Part shown: positions 27,574 through 33,072 of the stretch, one piece after another
Position numbering within the stretch: the stretch's first letter is position 1
Layout: each line of letters begins with the position of its first letter
Assembly (NCBI GenBank): GCA_026988235.1
Contig: JALSLQ010000059.1
Location: 1 to 33,072 of the forward strand
Length of the DNA: 33,072 bases
From: Sulfurimonas sp.
Lineage (GTDB): Bacteria; Campylobacterota; Campylobacteria; Campylobacterales; Sulfurimonadaceae
Direction: 5' to 3'
Made by a program: the position numbers and the translations under genes
Notes under the pieces: generated by a model
Database searches by the model: none
The model's input: the letters and a program-made list of their open reading frames with translations, nothing else
What the model was told of the DNA's origin: nothing

Positions 27574-28422
27574 TTAATTTCTAAAATGTGACAGAAATTC
27601 ATCAATTTCATCTTGTGAATCAAAATTGATTGTTATTTTATTATTTGTAGCTTTTACATGTAAGCCTAATGTAATAAATCTTTGTTTCAATTTTAAGAAA
27701 TCATATGTTGGAGATTTTTCTTCTGCACTAATTACTGGAACGCTTTGTTTATTTTTCATATTTTTAATTATTGTCTCAACATCTCTCACGCTTAACTTTT
27801 GACCAATTATAGAGTTTAAAATCAATTGTTGATTTTTATCATCTAATCCTACCATTACTTTTGCATGACCAGCAGAAATCTTTTTTTCAAGCAAGGCTTT
27901 TTGTGTTTTTGAAGAAAGTTGCAACAGTCGTAAAGTATTTGTTATATGTGTTCTGCTTTTATGAATAATATTTGAGAGTTCATCATGTGTTATCTCATGA
28001 ATTTTAATGAGTTCGCTATATGCTGTAGCAAGCTCAACAGCATTTAACTCTTCTCTTTGAATATTTTCAATCAGAGCGAACTGTCGCATTTTTTCTTCAT
28101 CTGAATTTAAAACGATAGCTCGTATTTCTTTGAGTTTTGCAAGTTTTGATGCACGGAATCTTCTTTCACCTGCTATGAGTACATAACCGTCGATATCTTC
28201 ACTCACCACTATTGGCTGAAGTAAACCATCATTTTTAATAGATTCTGCAAGTTCTAGTAGTGATTCTTCATCAAAAGATTTTCTCGGTTGAAAAGGATTA
28301 GGACGGATATCTTTGAGTGGTATATTTAATATAGCATCACGCTGAGAGCCTTCATTCTCATACGCTTCATCCATTTCACCCAAGAGTGCATCTAATCCTC
28401 TGCCTAACTTTTGTGACTTCAT
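27574..28422 (-). CDS. parB: Chromosome partitioning protein ParB
   Basis: This 282-aa CTP-dependent DNA clamp loads at parS sites. The start GRGLDALLGE resembles other chromosomal ParBs. The nuclease-like N-domain has RPNPFQPRKSFDEESL and GERRFRASKLA, followed by ALIENIQREELNAVE, the HTH ISAGHAKVMVGL, and a C-terminal dimer domain. Its ATG overlaps the parA stop (TAATG). No parS-like palindrome was recognised nearby. A TTACATGTAA site is at 27654. Confidence 0.96.
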   Translation of the reverse strand: MKSQKLGRGLDALLGEMDEAYENEGSQRDAILNIPLKDIRPNPFQPRKSFDEESLLELAESIKNDGLLQPIVVSEDIDGYVLIAGERRFRASKLAKLKEIRAIVLNSDEEKMRQFALIENIQREELNAVELATAYSELIKIHEITHDELSNIIHKSRTHITNTLRLLQLSSKTQKALLEKKISAGHAKVMVGLDDKNQQLILNSIIGQKLSVRDVETIIKNMKNKQSVPVISAEEKSPTYDFLKLKQRFITLGLHVKATNNKITINFDSQDEIDEFLSHFRN

Positions 28423-29204
28423 TATTTTATTATTGCCTGTGCTAAATTTTGATATGCGATTGAACCGCTTGATTTTACATCATATAAAATTGCTGGTTTT
28501 CCAAAGGAAGGTGATTCCGCCAATTTTACATTACGCGGTACTACAATATATTTGTCTGTCGCATCTTTAAACAGTTTGCCTTTAAAATGCTGACGCAAAT
28601 CTGCAAATACTTGTTTGGACAAATTATTTTGAGAAGAAAACATTGTTGGTAAAAAGCCTTTTACAGCCAGTTTAGGATTAATTGATTTTCTCACCAACTT
28701 TACAGTATTTAAGAGCTGTGCCAAACCTTCAAGTGCAAAAAATTCACACTGAATAGGAATAATAACCGAATTTGCAGCTGAAAGTGCATTTATAGTCATT
28801 GGACCAAGTGCAGGAGGAGAATCTATTATAATATAATCATAATCTTTTTTGATATTTGCAATTGCATTTTTTAATACAAGCTCACGCCCTTTTGCCTTAT
28901 CTGCATCATAATACTCTTTTTCTATACCAACAAGCCCAATGTTTGATGGTGCTAGATGCAGTGTAGGTAAATCTGACTTTAATATGATGTCTTTTAGTTT
29001 TTTCGTTCCAATAAGTACATGATAAATATTAAATTCATAATCATTTCTATGAAAACCCAGTGATGTCGTGGCATTCGCCTGCGGATCTGAGTCAATCAAA
29101 AGCACTTTTTTTTCTGCAACAGCCAGTGAAGCTGCCAAGTTTACAGCAGTAGTAGTTTTACCCACTCCTCCCTTTTGATTTGCAATTACTATTACTTCAC
29201 TCAT
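28422..29204 (-). CDS. parA: Chromosome partitioning ATPase ParA/Soj
   Basis: This 260-aa deviant Walker ATPase (KGGVGKTT, 11-18; DSDPQANAT; IIIDSPPALGPMT) drives origin segregation with ParB. It lacks an N-terminal HTH, as usual for chromosomal Soj proteins. Its ATG overlaps the birA stop by 4 bp and its stop overlaps parB. Confidence 0.97.
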   Translation of the reverse strand: MSEVIVIANQKGGVGKTTTAVNLAASLAVAEKKVLLIDSDPQANATTSLGFHRNDYEFNIYHVLIGTKKLKDIILKSDLPTLHLAPSNIGLVGIEKEYYDADKAKGRELVLKNAIANIKKDYDYIIIDSPPALGPMTINALSAANSVIIPIQCEFFALEGLAQLLNTVKLVRKSINPKLAVKGFLPTMFSSQNNLSKQVFADLRQHFKGKLFKDATDKYIVVPRNVKLAESPSFGKPAILYDVKSSGSIAYQNLAQAIIK

Positions 29205-29854
29205 CGCCTGCTATATATCCTCTCACCATTTATGTTTAAACACCCGTCACTCTCAAGTATCGAAGACTTGAGAGCTATTCTTTTTCCATCACTATGTGTA
29301 AAAAATTCCTTGTTGTTTTCAAATTCTAACTTATATTTGCTAAAAACTTGCTTCCATAAAACTTTTTTTTCTATATTTGTAAAATATTTTTCTATTAAAA
29401 TTTCTCTATTTATTGTTATATCCAGTGGTTCAAAGCCTTTTGGCGCTGTGACAAGATTCAACCCAACACCACAAATGAGCTTGTTGTTAACAATATTTGT
29501 TATCATTCCACCTATTTTTTTATTTTGAATATAAAAATCATTAGGCCATTTTAAAAAAACTTTTGAGCCAAATTCACTCAAAGTTTCTTTTAAAATATAA
29601 GAAAAGTATAGCGATACAGATTCGAGTTTTAAATCATTCGGTAGTTCATGCATATGAAGAGCGAACGATAGAAAAAGATTGCCCTCTTGTGAAGTCCATT
29701 CATTTTCCCGACTGCCTATGCCATCGGTCTGTATATTTGCCACTACTGCCACAGGAGTATCTAATGCTTTGCTCTTAAGTTGCTCTTTTAAATATAGTTG
29801 AGTTGAAGGAAGCGTGTTAAAGTAAAGTATCTTCAAGGCTGAGTCTTTTTCCAT
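29201..29854 (-). CDS. birA: Biotin--protein ligase, short form
   Basis: This 217-aa enzyme attaches biotin to carboxylase carrier proteins. The adenylation loop DGIGSRENEW (44-53), KWPND (102-106) and the catalytic Lys in NKKIGGM (about 113) are present. It lacks the N-terminal winged helix of E. coli BirA, so it is a ligase only, not a repressor. The ATG at 29854 lies 38 bp inside fmt and has no good ribosome binding site, so translation is probably coupled; a TTG six codons on is a weak alternative. Confidence 0.93.
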   Translation of the reverse strand: MEKDSALKILYFNTLPSTQLYLKEQLKSKALDTPVAVVANIQTDGIGSRENEWTSQEGNLFLSFALHMHELPNDLKLESVSLYFSYILKETLSEFGSKVFLKWPNDFYIQNKKIGGMITNIVNNKLICGVGLNLVTAPKGFEPLDITINREILIEKYFTNIEKKVLWKQVFSKYKLEFENNKEFFTHSDGKRIALKSSILESDGCLNINGERIYSRR

Positions 29855-30731
29855 TTATATAAGAAACAACATCCATCTCTTTTTTTGATTGCGGCTGTAC
29901 TTTGTAAATGCGAAGAGAACCTTGCTTACATGTAACCACTATACTTTTTTTGTCCACAACAATTATTTTTCCGCTATTGTCATGGTGTTCATCGCTGTTT
30001 TCAAGTTGCATCTCTTTTATTTTAAGTCCATTTGAAAGATATACACCCGGCCATGGCGTAAAAGCACGGTATTTATTATAAACAGTAACGGCATCATCAA
30101 AGCGTATCTCACCGTCTGCTTTTGTAATTTTTTTACAATGTGTAGCCTCAGTTTCATTTTGTTGTTTTGAAGTATATGTATAAAAATCATGTAAAACTTC
30201 TACGCTCAATTCTCTTGCAAGAATTGTGAGCGCATCAAACAGCGTTTCAAGCATCATATCATCTGGAACGCTGAGTGTTTTAATTTTTAAAATATCACCA
30301 GTATCTAAGCCTTCTTCCATAAGCATAGCCGTTACACCCGTCGTTTTATTACCATTGAGTAGTGTTTGCTGAATCGGGCTTGCTCCTCTATATTGCGGTA
30401 AAATAGAAGCATGTAAATTAATACATGGGGCATGGTCCAAAATCTTACGCGGTAAAATTTGTCCGTAAGCAGCTACGACTATAAAATCACATGAAATTTT
30501 GAGTAGTTCATTCACTGTTTCTTCATCACGAAGTCTCGTCGGTTGATATATAGGAATATTATATTCTTTAGCCGTCACTTTTACAGGGGGAGGCGTAAGC
30601 ACTTTTTTGCGTCCCACAGGTTTATCAGGTTGTGTATATACTGCTACGACATTTATGTCACCTGTTTCAATCAGTGTTTGAAGAATTTTTTGCGCATAAT
30701 CCGGCGTTCCCATGAAGATAATATCTAACAT
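29817..30731 (-). CDS. fmt: Methionyl-tRNA formyltransferase
   Basis: This 304-aa enzyme formylates initiator Met-tRNA using 10-formyl-THF. The catalytic residues are at the standard places: Asn105 and His107 (INLHASILPQYRGASP) and Asp143 (GLDTGD). The N-terminus MLDIIFMGTPDYAQKIL is typical. Its ATG overlaps the proB stop (TAATG), and it overlaps birA by 38 bp. A TTACATGTAA site lies near its 3' end. Confidence 0.97.
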   Translation of the reverse strand: MLDIIFMGTPDYAQKILQTLIETGDINVVAVYTQPDKPVGRKKVLTPPPVKVTAKEYNIPIYQPTRLRDEETVNELLKISCDFIVVAAYGQILPRKILDHAPCINLHASILPQYRGASPIQQTLLNGNKTTGVTAMLMEEGLDTGDILKIKTLSVPDDMMLETLFDALTILARELSVEVLHDFYTYTSKQQNETEATHCKKITKADGEIRFDDAVTVYNKYRAFTPWPGVYLSNGLKIKEMQLENSDEHHDNSGKIIVVDKKSIVVTCKQGSLRIYKVQPQSKKEMDVVSYINGKRLSLEDTLL

Positions 30732-31495
30732 TATTCCCCTTTACATGTAAAGAGTGTACCGCCTTTATGGAGACCCTCTAGCATAAAACTTTTGACATCA
30801 CTCAAATCAAAACCACTTGCAAGAAACATTTCTCTATTTGATTTGAGTAAATAATCGGCAGCTTTAAGTTTTGTCACAATTCCGCCTGTTGCAAAAACAT
30901 TGTTTGGTGTCACCTCTTTGTTTAATTCTTGACTATCAATACTACATACTGTTTTAAAAGCTCTTGCCTCAGGATTTTCTCTTGGATCACTTTCATAATA
31001 CGCATCTATATCTGAAAGAATTATTAGCATATCTGCATTTGTATGTTTTGTTATATAAGCTGAGAGTTGGTCATTGTCTCCAAGTTCAAGTTCGTCCGTT
31101 GCTGTGGCATCATTTTCGTTGACAATAGGTAAAACATCGTTATTTAAAAGTGTTTCAACTGTTGCTCGTACACGCTTAATATCATTTTGAGAATTTAAAT
31201 TTGCGGCTGTTACCAATACCTGTGCGGGAAGTATTTCGTATTTTGCAAATTTCTTTGCATATTTATTCATCAAAACTGGTTGTCCTATTGCTGCAAGTGC
31301 TTGTTTATTGGCAATAATATTTCTGTCTAATTTTAATTTTGTATAGCCACCGGCCACTGCACCCGAAGAGACTAAAATCACTTCATGCTTTTTTTTCAAT
31401 CGTGCCAAAAAATCAACAAGTGCTAGCATACGCTTTAGTGCTATTTCTCCATCTTGTGTTAAAACGGCACTACCAACTTTTACTACAACGCGCAT
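30731..31495 (-). CDS. proB: Glutamate 5-kinase, short form
   Basis: This 254-aa amino-acid kinase catalyses the first step of proline synthesis from glutamate. Conserved segments include VKVGSAVLTQDG, LVSSGAVAGGY, NENDATATDELELGDNDQLSA and FATGGIVTKLKAADYL. It lacks the C-terminal PUA domain of the E. coli enzyme (367 aa), which is common in related bacteria. It starts 3 bp after obg. A TTACATGTAA site sits at its very end, encoding FTCK just before the stop. Confidence 0.96.
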   Translation of the reverse strand: MRVVVKVGSAVLTQDGEIALKRMLALVDFLARLKKKHEVILVSSGAVAGGYTKLKLDRNIIANKQALAAIGQPVLMNKYAKKFAKYEILPAQVLVTAANLNSQNDIKRVRATVETLLNNDVLPIVNENDATATDELELGDNDQLSAYITKHTNADMLIILSDIDAYYESDPRENPEARAFKTVCSIDSQELNKEVTPNNVFATGGIVTKLKAADYLLKSNREMFLASGFDLSDVKSFMLEGLHKGGTLFTCKGE

Positions 31496-31498
31496 AAT

Positions 31499-32599
31499 TT
31501 ACTCTCTTGTTTGATGTACTAAATTAAAGAGTGCATATTTTATAGGCTCTATATTTTTACTGATTGCAGAAGATATGGGAACAATAAAATATGGTTTTTC
31601 AATGTCACAACCCAGTGTTTCATCAGCACTCTCTTGAATAAAATACGGTAAATCTTTGTCAAAATCAAATTCACTGCCTTTACTTGGTTCAAGTTCAAGC
31701 ATTGATATAAAATTAGCAATCTTTTCTTTTATCTCATCTTGTGGCACAATATCCGTACGCGTAAGCGCAATAGCATATCTTGAACTTCCTAATTTATCTG
31801 AAAAAGATGCCACTTCATTTTTAAGTGTTTCTATTTGTTCTTTAAGATCTCTATACGAAGCCAAGTCTATCATAAACAACAGTGTTTTTGTCCTCTCAAT
31901 GTGACGCAAAAACTTTATGCCAAGACCTCTGCCTTCGTGTGCTCCACCGATAATTCCGGGAATGTCCGCCATCACAAAGGACTCAAAATCACCTATGTTT
32001 ACTTGCCCTAGTTTAGGTGTCAGTGTGGTAAACTCATAATTTGCAATTTCTGGTCTTGCATTTGAGACGGTAGAAATAAGTGTAGATTTTCCGACATTTG
32101 GAAAACCTACCAAACCGACATCGGCAATCAATTTCAAATCAAGTTTTATAGCTCTTGTTTGTCCTTTCTCCCCTGGCTGTGCATAGGTCGGTCGCTGATT
32201 AGTAGGTGATTTAAAGTGAGTATTACCGAGTCCACCTTTTCCACCTTGCAAAAACTTCTCTTCTTGTCCATCTTTTAGCATATCAAAAAGAACTTCACCG
32301 CTCTCTTGATCAATAATTTGTGTTCCAGGTGGAACAATAATCACTTTTTTGACACCTGATTTTCCGCTACAATTGGAACCTTCACCCGGTTTGCCACCGT
32401 CTGCTTTTATGTGCATTTTTCTTTGAAAATGAGAAAGTGTATGCGTATTGTTGTCACATTTAAACCAAATATCACCACCTTTTCCGCCGTCACCGCCGTT
32501 TGGACCACCATTGAGTACAAATTTTTCGCGACGAAATGCCACACATCCTTGCCCGCCTTTTCCTGATGAGACTGTTAATTCGACACTATCTGTAAACAT
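31499..32599 (-). CDS. obgE: Obg/CgtA GTPase
   Basis: This 366-aa ribosome-associated GTPase acts in 50S assembly and stress control. The glycine-rich Obg fold (GGPNGGDGGKGGDIW) fills residues 1-158. The G domain has P-loop GFPNVGKS (165-172), DIPGIIGGAHEGRGLG and a TRTD base-recognition motif. The C-terminal OCT extension is absent. It is the first gene of the unit that runs to parB, with a TATAAT box upstream. Confidence 0.97.
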   Translation of the reverse strand: MFTDSVELTVSSGKGGQGCVAFRREKFVLNGGPNGGDGGKGGDIWFKCDNNTHTLSHFQRKMHIKADGGKPGEGSNCSGKSGVKKVIIVPPGTQIIDQESGEVLFDMLKDGQEEKFLQGGKGGLGNTHFKSPTNQRPTYAQPGEKGQTRAIKLDLKLIADVGLVGFPNVGKSTLISTVSNARPEIANYEFTTLTPKLGQVNIGDFESFVMADIPGIIGGAHEGRGLGIKFLRHIERTKTLLFMIDLASYRDLKEQIETLKNEVASFSDKLGSSRYAIALTRTDIVPQDEIKEKIANFISMLELEPSKGSEFDFDKDLPYFIQESADETLGCDIEKPYFIVPISSAISKNIEPIKYALFNLVHQTRE

Positions 32600-32640
32600 T
32601 GTTTGATCCTTGATTAAATACTTAAAAAAATACTAATAAT

Positions 32641-32646
32641 ATTATA
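32641..32646 (-). promoter_or_regulatory. -10 box, probable obg promoter
   Basis: TATAAT on the minus strand, 41 bp upstream of obgE and downstream of the rpmA terminator-like hairpin, so obg appears to have its own promoter although it follows the ribosomal protein gene. Confidence 0.55.
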
Positions 32647-32700
32647 AAGTAGATTGTTAAATATTTTATTTTTTTGGAATTGATTTCCGAAGTAGTAAGA

Positions 32701-32727
32701 AGACATTTGGGTTTCACCCAAATGTCT
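32701..32727 (-). terminator. Terminator-like hairpin after rpmA
   Basis: A perfect 11-bp stem (AGACATTTGGG / CCCAAATGTCT) with a 5-nt loop lies 7 bp past the rpmA stop. On the minus strand it is followed by a pyrimidine-rich TCTTCTTACT rather than a clean T-run, so it may be a weak terminator or an RNA-stabilising end. Confidence 0.7.
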
Positions 32728-32734
32728 TGTAGAA

Positions 32735-32992
32735 TTATGCAGCAGGAATAATTGAAACTTGTTGGCGTTTTTTGTCTTTTCTTTCAAACGCTACAACACC
32801 ATCAACTAAAGCAAATATAGTATGATCTTTCCCCATACCTACATTTTTACCTGGGTGAACTTTTGTTCCGCGTTGACGGATAATGATGTTTCCAGCGATT
32901 ACAGCTTCTCCACCGAATTTCTTCACACCAAGTCTTCTACCAGCCGAATCACGATTATTCTGTGTACTACCCTGACCTTTCTTATGTGCCAT
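32735..32992 (-). CDS. rpmA: 50S ribosomal protein L27
   Basis: L27 is 85 aa, with the standard start [20 protein letters not shown] and [29 protein letters not shown]. Its N-terminal tail reaches the peptidyl-transferase centre. AAGGAG precedes the ATG. rplU is expected beyond the window edge; the 80 bp after position 32992 hold only short repeats of a GGAAC/GTTCC and CCTTTTAT type that could form a hairpin. Confidence 0.98.
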   Translation of the reverse strand: MAHKKGQGSTQNNRDSAGRRLGVKKFGGEAVIAGNIIIRQRGTKVHPGKNVGMGKDHTIFALVDGVVAFERKDKKRQQVSIIPAA

Positions 32993-33072
32993 ACTATTCT
33001 CCTTAAATTTAGTTCCTAAATTGAAGGAACCTTTTATTTGATTTATTACATAAAAGGAACAAAGTCCCTTTT

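Noticed and set aside
32993-33072. GTTCC/GGAAC and CCTTTTAT/ATAAAAGG inverted repeats upstream of rpmA
   Set aside because: Possibly a regulatory hairpin in the expected rplU-rpmA spacer, but the window ends before its context can be judged.

Overview
The window looks like a chromosomal segment of a Campylobacterota (epsilonproteobacterial) genome, most likely a Sulfurimonas/Sulfuricurvum-type bacterium. This is inferred from the low-GC DNA, the TATAAT-rich promoters with weak -35 boxes, an ATP synthase operon with both b and b' subunits but no a or c genes, an atp operon running straight into tolQRA-tolB-pal-ybgF, and the obg-proB-fmt-birA-parA-parB order. No marker in the window fixes the genus.

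Layout. 1-894 (-): six tRNA genes read as Lys-Val-Asp-Val-Glu-Asp from one consensus sigma70 promoter, with structured repeat spacers. 969-2057 (-): a CinA-family protein. 2170-5050 (+): ileS with a tiny one-helix membrane ORF overlapping its stop. 5140-8474 (+): an AT-rich three-gene cassette, probably a restriction-modification system made of two different m5C DNA methyltransferases and an HNH endonuclease whose N-terminus resembles the EcoRII-N/B3 DNA-recognition fold. 8610-12868 (+): gatA, an unrecognised 136-aa gene, a broken four-helix membrane-protein gene, guaB and an RDD-family membrane protein.

From 12852 to the end everything is on the minus strand. Read 5'->3' it runs: rpmA; obg-proB-fmt-birA-parA-parB; atpF'-atpF-atpH-atpA-atpG-atpD-atpC; tolQ-tolR-tolA-tolB-pal-ybgF; slyD, a degenerate AAA+/Fis-HTH regulator, fabD, a nitrilase, an MTA/SAH nucleosidase and a TtcA-like tRNA thiolase. 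These transcription units are very compact, with many TAATG or ATGA stop-start overlaps. They cover translation, chromosome partitioning, energy conversion and envelope maintenance.

Most worth a second look: (1) the nonamer TACATGTAA occurs eleven times, always reading this way on the + strand, in coding and non-coding DNA and in more than one reading frame, yet is absent from the restriction cassette and from the atp/tol block; (2) the two-methyltransferase plus B3-like/HNH nuclease cassette; (3) a membrane-protein gene broken by a 7-bp tandem duplication and apparently also lacking its start codon; (4) covarying hairpin repeats between the tRNA genes. No CRISPR array, insertion sequence, prophage or rRNA gene was seen.
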